A stretch of DNA of 64,000 nt from Lunularia cruciata (lineage: Eukaryota > Streptophyta > Marchantiopsida > Lunulariales > Lunulariaceae), in assembly GCA_948567375.1 (NCBI GenBank), contig OX419758.1, positions 46,381,001 to 46,445,000 of the forward strand, in the 5' to 3' direction. Under the pieces are notes generated by a model that was not told the origin of the DNA, did not search any database, and was given only the letters and a program-made list of their open reading frames with translations. Numbering within the stretch: position 1 is the first letter of the stretch; each line of letters opens with the position of its first letter. A program made the translations under genes and the position numbers. Of the stretch, positions 31,230 through 40,900 are shown piece after piece.

Positions 31230-32381
31230 CTAATCTGCATGCTGCTGCAATGCCTCCTCTGAACTCCACAATGGAACATCCAAGGTGGATGGAACAATCC
31301 CACTCGTACTCCAAAGCCAAGTGATCTCCTCTGGTACTGGAGTATCCTCTGCATGGGCGTTCCTCTCTAACAAGTCACCAGGCCAAGTAACTACACCGCT
31401 GAAAGCCAAAACTGATGCTGCCATGGTCCCGGACTGTAGTGAGCCAAGACTGCCACTACTAAAGCGTACTAGTAGGTGACATACCCGTCCCTCACCAGAT
31501 TGGCAACCAGGTCTATAAGAGGCTGTCTCCTCCCAATAGTCAATGCTGAAACCCATAGGGTATAACACTGCTCCCCCAACTAGCACATCATATGACTCAG
31601 CTATCGTCGCAATAGCCTGAGCTCTCACCACCGAGCTATCAGTCGGATGACCAGGCTGAACCTAGACAACAAGCTCCCCACGTGTGATGTACTGTGTCAA
31701 ACCACCACCTAGAGATGTCTGGATCTGAAATGGACACCTCTCCACATTGGTCTTCCGTAACTCCAGACCGACAACTACAGCCTTCCCCAACATAAGGGGC
31801 TGTGCACCAGAGTCTAACAAGACTCTCTGTGGTGTATAGACCTTCCTTGAAGGTCCCACCAAACAAAAAATCCCCCTCTGGTTATCCAATAGGACAACAC
31901 CAGGTGTAAACCGCGCTCTCTCAAAGGCCGGTCTAGCTGGCAACTCCTCCAGTCTAGCCGATGCTGCCTGCCATAAACCACTGGTCGCTAAACGGATCCC
32001 ATGCTCCTCAACCAAGTCAGCTCCACTACCAACCACCTCTACTCTAGTAATAGGAACTGCACCATGCCTACTCTCACACAATGTGGCAGCCAACCGGAAT
32101 ATTGGGGCTGGGTCAACTCCCAATGTAAACATGTCACTGGCTGAAAACAAAGGATGCCGCATAATCAGCTGAGCCACCCCCAACATCATGCTAGACTCAG
32201 TCTGTGTAGTAGCAAGTGGCTGACTAGCAGGTAGTCCATCATATACTCCATCACCACCTACCATACCAGCACTGGGACGTCTAGGAACCATGGATGTCGT
32301 CTGCAATGCCTCAGATAGCGTGAAAGACTGGGGAAGTCTGACCTGTCTCCCAACCTCTCCTCTTTGTGGATCCAACTCCAC
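31230..32381 (-). pseudogene. D retropepsin-like protease and linker
   Basis: The protease is in 32381-31662: VLLDSGAQPLMLGKAVV contains the canonical DSGA active site, preceded by VGPSRKVYTPQR. After one stop, 31631-31230 in the same frame continues with SYDVLVGGAVLYPMGF, the second conserved strand, and a linker into the methyltransferase. Protease and methyltransferase motifs I to VIII share one frame, interrupted only by stops, so they were one polyprotein. The N-terminal half of 32381-31662 is linker without recognised domain. Confidence 0.8.
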
Positions 32382-34010
32382 TGATGCTCTGGAGCACGTA
32401 CTGCACTCCTAGTCACTACTGCAGATGGATCCACCTGTGCTGCTCCGCACATGAAATCCAAAGCATCTCTATCACCAGCATATGAGGTGGAAGCCTCAGC
32501 ACCCAAATCTGATCTCCTCTGAGCAATAGCCATTCTAGCCAATCTTTGCTCCAACTGCTCAATCCGAGTAGCCATAGCTGTGTCAAAAGTAAGGGCAGGT
32601 ATTGCACCCCTACTAGGTGTAGATCCTCTACCACCACCTCTACCACCTCATCCTCCATGAACTGGAGCTCCTCTACTACCTGCCATAGCAGCCCTACCAC
32701 TCCGTAACTCCGGGTGTAGGTCAAAACACCGGTCACTAGTGTGACCAAATCTGTGGCAATGCTCACATTGCCTCTGTGCTGGCTATGATGCACCTAAGGT
32801 ATCAGGTCCACTGCCCTGAGTACACACTCTCTGATGGTGAGGTCCACCACAAGTCCAACAAGCAACACCACCACTCACTGGCTGCTGTTGACCCAAAAAT
32901 GAAGGTAAGGGTCTAACTCCACTAGGCCCTCCACTTGCTCTATAGGATCTGGGCTGTCCACCCTGTCCTCAAAAACCAACTGGGCGTGGTGCACTCTGCT
33001 GCACTCTAGAAGAAGTCATAGCCATAGATGAGATCTCCCTACCAAATCCAGATGTCACCACCCTCTCCTCCACCATGTTGAGCTCAATACGCTCAGCCAA
33101 ACCAAAGACTACTGCCAAAGTGGGCGAAGTAGCCTGCAACAACGTAGCATCACGAACTTTACGTCGTAACTCCCTGTCTAGTATCCCATACCAAAACTGG
33201 ACTGCCTGGGCCTTAGTAACTCCCTGAGTGAAACTGATCAGCCGTCTCATGCAAGTGTATGCCTTGCATATGCTCTCTCCAGCCTTCTGCTGGAACTCCT
33301 ACAAGCTCCTTAGCTTGTCAATCCGTACTCCCTGGTAGTTCTGCCTCAAACACAAGAAGAACTCCACCATGGGGTTAAACCCCGGTACCACACCACCTCT
33401 TGCAGCGGTACCTCCACTCGTAGTAGCACTATCTCCAGCTAGTGCACCTCCACTAGCTCCACCAACACTACTCAAGCTAGAACTCGTGGGTACAGCCGAT
33501 CTACTCTTGGCCACCAAGCCTGAAGTGATGGAGACATAATGTGGAGACCAATACTATCTCCATAACTCAATCTCCTCCAAATGAGCTCTCCTAAACTCAT
33601 GGTAGTCATCCATCAGCGGACCCTCCATATGCTGAAACAACCCCTTCCATGCCATGAAGGGTGTGAACAAAGTCGGGTTCCACATCTGCTGCAGATCACA
33701 CCAACTATCAAACTCCTGGATGAAGTCATCCAACTCAATGGTACCCATTGTACCAGAGTAACGCCTAGGGCCTTTGGAGGCCCCATAAATCTTGTCCATG
33801 TCCCACAACAACGGTGCGGACACACCAAGTGCACTCTCAACTGAATCAGCTCTTGTGTCGAACTCCTACTCAGAGTCAATCTCCTCCCTCACTGGGACCT
33901 GAGATATAGGCTGATACCGAGCACCACTCCGAGTAAACCCACTGCGTACTGCAGGCCTAACTCCTCTGGAATCTCCAAAGAACTCCATTGTGACCAAGTA
34001 ACCACAACAG
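32258..34010 (-). pseudogene. D Gag with two CCHC zinc knuckles
   Basis: 33823-33554 (DKIYGASKGPRRYSG, DDFIQEFDSWC) and 33250-32969 (KAQAVQFWYGILDRELRRKV) are Gag-core pieces, with a Ser/Gly-rich insert at 33517-33299. Two knuckles follow: CWTCGGPHHQRVC (32860-32822) and CEHCHRFGHTSDRC (32767-32726). A short coiled coil (TRIEQLEQRLARM) is at 32575-32258. All lie in one frame apart from stops; the protease is in another frame, so either a gag-pol frameshift existed or an indel separated them. The start is probably near MEFFGDS (33986). Confidence 0.75.
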
Positions 34011-35170
34011 CAAACCCAAACCACCAACTGCAACCGCAAGTGCCACCAAGTGCCCCACCAAGTGCCAACACCACCACGTGCCAACACCAACTAAGCACCA
34101 CCCACTAATGTAACTCTAACCGAGATAACTACACTAGGGAAAGGGCAATCTGTAACCTGCCATCATAACACGCACTCTCACGGTCTACAGGTCATCACTT
34201 CCTGCCTCACCAAAGAGAAACAAAGCTAGTCTGACTGGTCATCACTCCAGCCTCACCACCGAGAGCACACCAGAGCACCAACGCTCAAAAGTCAGGGCAC
34301 CTCACACAAACGTGGTGCACAAATAGGAAGCAAAGAATGGAGTGGATCCAATCACAAGAAATCTAAACAAAAACCCTCCATCTCATAACACAACACGGGA
34401 CTGACTCTGCCACAATTTGGCATTTGATATAAGAGCAGTTCATATCTAAGTCCTAAGCTACCAGGATCACCAAGAATGGGATCAAACTGCCTCTCCTAGC
34501 CAAAGCTACATGGGTATAGATAACAGTGGCATAATCACTATGACAACAATTGAGGGTGGACCAGTTGGCTAGGGCACCAATCTAAGAACAAGAGATCTAG
34601 GAGTCAAACCCTGGTACGCACAATCTAGCAAGAAAGGCAGATTTTGCCAACCAATGACCAAGATCTACTCTAAACTAGCTAGCCTCACGCCAACAAGCTG
34701 GCTCGCTGGCCCTTCTAGGCCTTCGTAGCTTCTCATAGCCCTATGCCTCAAAGCCTCTAAACGCCAAAATTCAGCCAAATGAGGCCTTTTTTGTTGCCAC
34801 TTCAAACCTCCTCCACAATTGGTGAAACTTCTCCAAATCTGTGAAACTCCTCCAAACTAGCGAAACTCCTCCAAATCTGGCCAAACAGCCAATTTGATTT
34901 TCTGAGCCCAACTCGCAGCAAATCGGTCATGCTTTCACCTCTTGAGCTCAAAATCACAACACTGCTAAAAAATTGCTCCTTCTTTGCTTGAAATTTGGCC
35001 AGCGCTTCCACACACCGTCCGCCTAACTGCCAAATCGACATCAATCGATTGAGCTTCTACACACTAGGAAACACAGAACTTGAATCAAGCTACCACGATC
35101 CACCGAGCTTGGAGATACCACCAACACTCATAGTTCCTGCACCCGATTTCCCCTGACTTCACTACTCTGA
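34011..35170 (-). other. D 5' leader
   Basis: No supported ORF. Holds three imperfect units of about 23 bp around GAAACTCCTCCAAA (34826-34880). Next to the LTR the minus strand reads TCAGAGTAG, matching only the inner part of the tRNA-iMet primer site (TGGTATCAGAGC); TGGTA is missing. Confidence 0.55.
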
Positions 35171-35621
35171 TGTAATCAGATTGCTTAACACTCTCATCTC
35201 AACTCAACTCAAATCAGTACTTGATTTGTCACTCTATAAACTACCAACAACTGGGCACTGATTACAGTCAAGCCACACCCACTCAAGCATAGAGAATCCA
35301 GGTGATGCTCGCCGGCCTCTGTCCACCATAGCCAGGAACTCGAAGGCTTAACATCAGAGAAGTGAGCTCTCTGGAGCTCACTTCAAAACTATACCCCTTG
35401 GACTCAAGTTAGCATTGAAACCCTAACGGTCCCGCTGACGGCACACTCGACGGTGCAAATGGTGAAAAGTGACGATGGGCCCCACCATGAAGTCAATACC
35501 CCGAACACAAAATCTAACCATCAGAAAGTAGTCTATGAGAAACTGCTGAAATAACTCTAACTACTATCACTGGAACTTTAGTGTCCGAGCTGCTAGATGC
35601 GGTACTACAAATGGCGTGACA
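35171..35621 (-). repeat. D right LTR (5' in element sense)
   Basis: 451 bp, TGTAATCAG to GTGACA on the plus strand; partner of the core of the left LTR. Followed by ACTC, the target duplication. Confidence 0.88.
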
Positions 35622-36384
35622 ACTCACCAAACCTGGTGATTCTACCTGTGGTGATTTATGAAAGAGAGTGGGATTTGAAAATCTACATTCTATTATGATA
35701 AAATGGATATGAATGTCCCAAATCCTCTCCCTTTCAACACTCAAGTAGAAATCCGTTATGTAGTGAGGCCGAAAGTGATGTTTAGAGATTTTGTGGTTAG
35801 GAATTTTGGTGAGGAGTATTATCAATGAGTGATAGCTTCTAAGGTCCCAATGGTAGTTCCGATAGTTTGTGCGCCTTCCAGAGTGATTATATGGACTCTG
35901 TATTGAAGTAGACATTAGCAATTGAGTGTTGTAGGAACCATGGATCCGCAATTGCAAGAGTTGGTGCAAGGAATGCAAGGGATGTTGAATGAATTTTGAG
36001 AGATTAAGATGACCATGGAGACATTACAAAGTCAAGTGCAGATCCTCAAGAACGATCAAGCCATGCAAGAAGAAGAGCCGTCTCAAAACCTAGTTTCCGT
36101 GACTGAAGTACTTGGAGAGGCATCTGTGCCTACGAACCCTATCAACGATGAAGCCGCATTGCTACTCCGGATGAAGAAGACCTGCAACATCGAGCCTTAC
36201 AAGAGATGGAGTCCCACGAGGAGACAGGACTCGAGGAGAACAATGCCATTGTAACAACTTTGGCCGTATTGGGCACATATCTACCAATTGTCGCACTCGT
36301 TTCCCTAGAGGCCCTCGGCCTTCGTTCAAGCAATCTTTGAACAACATGGAGAGGCACATTGAAGAGGAAGAGGTGGAAATCACT
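35622..36384 (+). pseudogene. B2 Gag, continued, ending at an internal deletion
   Basis: Resumes B2 gag after D (SPNLVILPVVIYER). It passes the segment at 36009-36250 (MTMETLQSQVQILKNDQAMQ, LLLRMKKTCNIE) and the zinc knuckle near 36260-36300 (CNNFGRIGHISTNC; second Cys lost to Phe) and RFPRGPRPS. At about 36384, after EEEEVEIT, it joins the post-RT region. Compared with B1, about 1.3 kb (protease and most RT) is missing. Confidence 0.8.
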
Positions 36385-36523
36385 TGAGGGCATTCAAGTA
36401 TTGATAGATAAAATAGAGGTCATTCAAAAATGTAGTGCCCCAGAAGATCAGACTCAACTTAAGAGCTTCTTGGGGTTGACGGGATTCTATCATAGATTTG
36501 TCAAGGACTTCTCTAAGGTTGCA
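36385..36523 (+). pseudogene. B2 RT connection fragment, left of C2
   Basis: GIQVLIDKIEVIQK then LKSFLGLTGFYHRFVKDFSKVA, identical in order to B1, cut by C2 in the codons for AQPL. The remainder is at 40304. Confidence 0.85.
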
Positions 36524-36912
36524 TGTGGTGCCCACATTTTTTGTTTTTTTTCCAAAATAAAGGAGAAGAAGTGTATAGAGAAGTCGGATTGTGCCTGTAT
36601 GGCCAAAGAAGACAAAGAAAATTGTCTTCGGGGTGAAACCCGAAGTAAAGTGACTTCGGGTCATAAGGCGAAGTACTCTGAAATGCCGTGTCAGCATACA
36701 ATACAAAGTAAATTGTCTTCGGCTCGGGGGGGAGCTCAACCCGAGGCAAAGACAGTCTAACAACCTTTCGTCGGGGCGAGAAATTCAAGAATGGGCCGTT
36801 TCAAAATTGGCGGCTCATACGCGCGAAGGTGGGGTGACAGTGACAGGTGCATGCCGGAGGTGTGATTTCTCGGTAGAAACTCGAAGCGACGGAAGATGAA
36901 GAAGTGCAACTC

Positions 36913-36920
36913 TATAAAAA
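36913..36920 (+). promoter_or_regulatory. Conserved TATA-like box of C2
   Basis: TATAAAAA about 390 bp into the repeat and 20 bp before the ATG at 36940, conserved in C1 and C3. If used, transcription would begin near that ATG, so the second ATG (37078, MGGGKK) may be the initiator. Confidence 0.45.
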
Positions 36921-36939
36921 TCGAAACTGCAACGACAAA

Positions 36940-39492
36940 ATGTCGAGCAATTTTCCTTTGCCGTTGAGGAGTCGTCTTGCAGGTGATCGGGGAAAGGGAA
37001 ATAGAGTTGGACTCGTGTTAATGCGTAAGGGAGAAGTTGAGAGAGAGAAATCGAGAGACTGAAAGAAAGCAAAAGAGATGGGAGGAGGGAAGAAGAACTC
37101 CAAATTTGCAGTGAGAAATCATGCAATTTGAAGATTAGATATAGTAGCGAGGATCGAAGTCTTGAGCCGACTTCGGATCACTTTTCTGGCATGGAACTGG
37201 AACGTAAGTTTTCCAGGATTCATGACAGAAATCATCGAGAGTAAATGTCTCGATGGTCTCGAGGAAGAAGGGAAGAGAGGAAATCCGGCTTGTTGGACAA
37301 AGTCGGATTGGAGACTCGTACTCGGGAAGGAGGCAGGCTCGGAGCAGGGAGCCACGTTCTTGGGGAAAGGAGAGATAGCCCAAGAAACGTAGGAGGTGAG
37401 AGATGCCTTCTCGACAAAGAGGACGAAGAATGGGTATAAAGTTGAGAGCTATAAAGACCCAGTGAGGAGAGGAATTGTGAGTGCACTAATGGCCCTCCTG
37501 AAGCCGGAGAGAACTACCTATGTGATGAAACACCAAGCGGTGTTCTTTCACAAGTTATTTGTAGGAGAACTGATAAATTGGGCAAGGTGCTTTCACAGAT
37601 GAATGAGGCAGATGGTGTGGAATCTGCGAGATAAGTCGCCTCCACACTACATTGTATCATTTGCAGCCCATTTTTACCTCGGGTTAAATCTGCTCAATGT
37701 GGCTGAGCATAATCGAATGGTGTCTCATTTCCATCCTGATTTGAGAAGAGAAGTCGACGCGGAGGAGCAGCAATACATTCTCCAAATCCGGAGCACAGAC
37801 GATTACTACGCGAAGACATGGAAGAACGTGGAGGTCGTTGAAAGTACCCCGACGAAGAAGAGAACTCGGCAAGCAGAAGCCGAAAAAAACAAGAAACCTC
37901 GGAAAATGCAGAAAAATAACCCGAGGCAAGGAATGGTGGTGATTGAGTCAGAAGATGAAGACTCAGAAGGCGAAGCCGAGCTCAAGACGGAGGACTCGGA
38001 CCGTGAGGAGGAACCTGAGCTGACATTGCAAAGTGGAGATACGAGCAGTGATAGTGAGGAAGGAGGAGAGATGACATCGGTACCAGCGGCTGAAGAATAC
38101 GAAGAAGAAATGCAAGCCGAAGTAGAAACCGAAGACAATGTGGCGTTGGAAGACGAAGTACCAGTGTGTGAGGAGAAGAAGATCGCATTACAGCAAGGAA
38201 TTTGCTCGAGACGTAAGGCGAAGTGTGAAGTGGGACCGAGTAGAGTGAAGGAAGAAGTAGAAGGAAGCTTGGGTAGTGAGGCATCGATTCCGATACAAAG
38301 ACTCCAAAGAAGAAGGTGAGTATCGGGAGAACACGAGGAAAGAAGAGAGACCACTCCGCGGGAGGACGAAGTTGTCAGTAATGGAGTAGATTACCTGCAG
38401 ATGGTAGTATGCCCGCTGTTGGTGAAGATGGAGAAGAAGAAGAAGGAGATGCAGTCTACTTGTCCAGAGGTAAAGACTGTGTTGCAGGTCTTATCAAGAT
38501 TGGAAGAAGAAAACTCGGAGTTGAAGAAGAGTATAACCCGAGGAGAGGAAGAGAGAGAAGTACTGCGAGCAGCAGTCGAGAGGAGTCAGGTAATCAAAGA
38601 CCTGAAGAGAGAAGTGAGTTATCAAGAAGATCTTGCGAGGAAGAGTGACATCGCAAGGGAGAGACAGGTAGCGGAGCATGAAATCTTGAAGCAGCAGTTT
38701 GTTGATTCAAGAGTCGAACTCATCCATGCTATGGCGAGGGTAGCATCAAAGGATCAAGAGCTCGATTGAGTGATGGAGAGTATGGAGGAGAAGAAGCAAC
38801 TCTGGCAACGAGAGTTGGCTGCAAGATATAGAGAAGAAGAGAGATTACGAGACTTACTTCGTAATCAGGAAGAGAAGGTTGCACAGAAGGAGAAAGAGAA
38901 GGAAGCGGTGAAGGCCGAATTCAAAGAAGAATTGGCAATGTACAAAGAAGAATGGCTCGCAGATCGGGAACGTGAACGCAAGACAAGATTGGAGCCATTG
39001 AAGGAAATCGTCCTCAGAGTAAACGCGATGTTGAGTACAGAGGCCAGCGTTTGAATTGAGGAGACGAGATTGCACGAGTTAAAACTGTTGGTGTAGGAAA
39101 CAAGGTGAAGACAAGTGAAAGATACAGATTTGAATGCCTTGTTGATTAAATTGAGAACTCGTGTAGATAGGAAGATCTTAGAAGTAGAAGACAATATCGC
39201 GATTAGATTAGACTTAGTGAGAATAGAGTTAGAAAAGCTTCGGCAGGATGTTAAGGCAAAACCCGAAGTAGATAACATCGGGATCCAAATGTCTTCGGAG
39301 TTGCCCTCAGAGACATTAGAGAAGAGTGGGTCAAAGGATGAGGAGTTAGATAGATTACCCACTAGTGCAATTTCAGATCAGGAAAGAGAATTGCTGGATC
39401 TAGTAGAAGATGTGGGAGATCTGAAACCCAAGGAAAATGTAGTAGGAAGTAAGATTACTTCGGGTTCAGGGTTGAAGCCGAGAAAGAAGTAG
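36940..39492 (+). pseudogene. C2 coiled-coil protein ORF, open except for stops
   Basis: One frame of 850 codons without any frameshift, broken by about nine stops. From the N-terminus: a short basic part (MSSNFPLPLRS), MGGGKKNSKF, and a conserved domain of about 230 residues (ITFLAWNWNVSFPGFM, NGYKVESYKDPVRRGIVSAL, FFHKLFVGELINWARCFH, PPHYIVSFAAHFYLGLNLLN). Then come an acidic segment near codons 320-410, a coiled coil near codons 490-700 (LEEENSELKKSI, REEERLRDLLRNQEEKVAQK) and a conserved C-terminal part (VDRKILEVEDN, LKPKENVVGS). Stops sit mostly where C1 or C3 reads CGA or CAG. No catalytic motif or Gag/Pol signature is visible. The plan recalls plant-mobile-domain or transposon-associated proteins (weak inference). 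Function unknown. Confidence 0.8.
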
Positions 39493-40303
39493 ACATCGGA
39501 TCGGATTAGTAACCGATTTGAGATTTGAAGGAGCAGATATGAAGAGGTGCATTGTCATTTTGGATCTGCAGGTTAGAACAATTGTTGTAGAATCGGTATA
39601 GTTGTTAGAACTGTCGATTGCTTCACTATTTAAGAGTGGCATTCGCAGGAAATTGTTGTTCAGTGCTCATTATTTCTGAGAATAGATAAAGCGAAGTGTT
39701 GTGAAGCAGTGCTCGTCGCTTGAGCTTGATTCCAAGTATCAACTTTGTAATTGTGTTTGTGAGTGTTTGGAGAAATTTGAAGTGCAAGTCAGAGTGCTTG
39801 TTGGATGTTGGATTCCATAGCCTTGATCTTCGTTCTGTGTGTTTGATCCTGAGTGAAGTGCAATCGAAGCAATGCCTTGACAGATCTGAGAGGAATTGTA
39901 GTGTTGGTAGTATTCTGCATTTGTGAGTGCAGGGCGAAGTTGATGTGAAGCAATTTTGATCGAGGAAGTTGTGCCTTCAGTGGAAGGGTGGAACACAATT
40001 CTGAGGCGAAGTCGTTTTGCAGTGAAGTGCCATTTTTGGGAGAGCCTGAATCATCACAATCAAGATTGTTTGGAAATAATTGATGGAGTTGTGATTAAGG
40101 AGTGTGAATTTGTGACAGGACTACGAGTCTGTGCTTGTTACTCTCTTCTCGGTGTGGTTTCTACCTGAGAGACTAAAGAAGAACTCAAGAAGAACTGAAA
40201 TTGTTACTTTGCTTCGTATTTGGACATTTCTGACTTGTATCTCTGCGGGAACGAACTTTACTTACCCGATTACCGCAAAAGTGATATTTGCCGGGTTGTC
40301 ACA
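39493..40303 (+). other. C2 3' non-coding region
   Basis: No ORF supported; conserved with C1 14354-15143 and C3 47504-48298. It ends at the family terminus. Confidence 0.75.
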
Positions 40304-40900
40304 TTGCACAACCTTTAATGGCACTACTTGGCAAGGAGAAGAAGTGGACATGGAGAACTGCACAAGAGTTGGCCTTTCAAGAATTGAAGGCCGCCTTGCT
40401 ACATGCACCAATCTTGAAGTGGTATGACCCAAAACGTCCAATCAAGTTGGCTATAGATGCATCAGGCGTAGCAATAGGAGCAGTCCTACAACAAGAGTGG
40501 CATGACAGATGGCATCCAATTGCATATTTCTCTCGAAAGTTATTACCAGCAGAGTGCAACTACCACACCACAGAACGAGAAGAGCTGGCCATCATTCTAG
40601 CAACCAAGCATTGGAAGCACTACCTGGGCAAGAAGGCATTTGTAGTAGAAACAGACATTAAACCTCTAGTCTACCTCAAGACGCAAAAGGATCTATCTCA
40701 TTGCCAAATTCGGTGGGCAGAGTGGCAACAATGCTTCAACATGACAATCACCTACGTGGAAGGTAAGAAGCAACTTGTAGATGCATTCACCCGCATGCCA
40801 ATGGCCAACAACTTGGTGGCAGAGGTTAAGATTAACCCTGAATTCTGGCAAGAGATTCTAGCTGCTACAAAAATTGACCCACAAATTGTGGAAGCATAAT
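40304..40900 (+). pseudogene. B2 RNase H
   Basis: Continues after C2 with QPLMALLGKEKKWTW, then RNase H: LAIDASGVAIGAVLQQ (first Asp), EREELAIILATKHWKHYL (Glu region), ETDIKPLVYL and LVDAFTRMP. It is an open frame ending at a TAA at 40897. B1 and B3 have the same domain. RNase H removes RNA from the hybrid during cDNA synthesis. The domain itself looks complete, but the RT it belongs to is deleted in this copy. Confidence 0.87.

Larger units (their letters stand above)
25865..35621 (-). mobile_element. D: Ty3/gypsy element encoding a DNA methyltransferase and a PHD finger
   Basis: A 9.76-kb minus-strand insertion in B2 gag. It has TGTC...GACA ends and target duplication ACTC (25861-25864, 35622-35625; an extra A on each side makes 5 bp possible). 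From the right: 5' LTR, leader, gag with two zinc knuckles, protease, C5 DNA methyltransferase, RT, RNase H, integrase, PHD finger, polypurine tract, 3' LTR. The two LTR cores differ at about 30 of 440 sites, mostly transitions, so it is older than A1. Stops and frameshifts are present in every domain. Confidence 0.92.
36524..40303 (+). mobile_element. C2: complete family C repeat
   Basis: 3780 bp with TGTGGTGCCCACA at the left and GTTGTCACA at the right, flanked by the 5-bp duplication TTGCA (36519-36523, 40304-40308). The empty site in B1 confirms the boundaries. There are no direct terminal repeats inside and only TGTG/CACA is inverted. It has a TATA box, an 850-codon frame and an 800-bp 3' region. 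TG/CA ends with 5-bp duplication fit a solo LTR of an element with very long, ORF-bearing LTRs; a non-autonomous transposon is the alternative. Confidence 0.92.

Noticed and set aside
34802-35044. 80-codon minus-strand ORF in the D leader
   Set aside because: It overlaps short tandem repeats, has no domain, and lies between the LTR and gag without conservation evidence.
36524-40303. Family C as a Helitron or Mutator-like element
   Set aside because: It has a 5-bp target duplication (Helitrons have none, Mutator-like about 9), no CTRR end, no long terminal inverted repeats and no Rep/helicase or MULE transposase motif.
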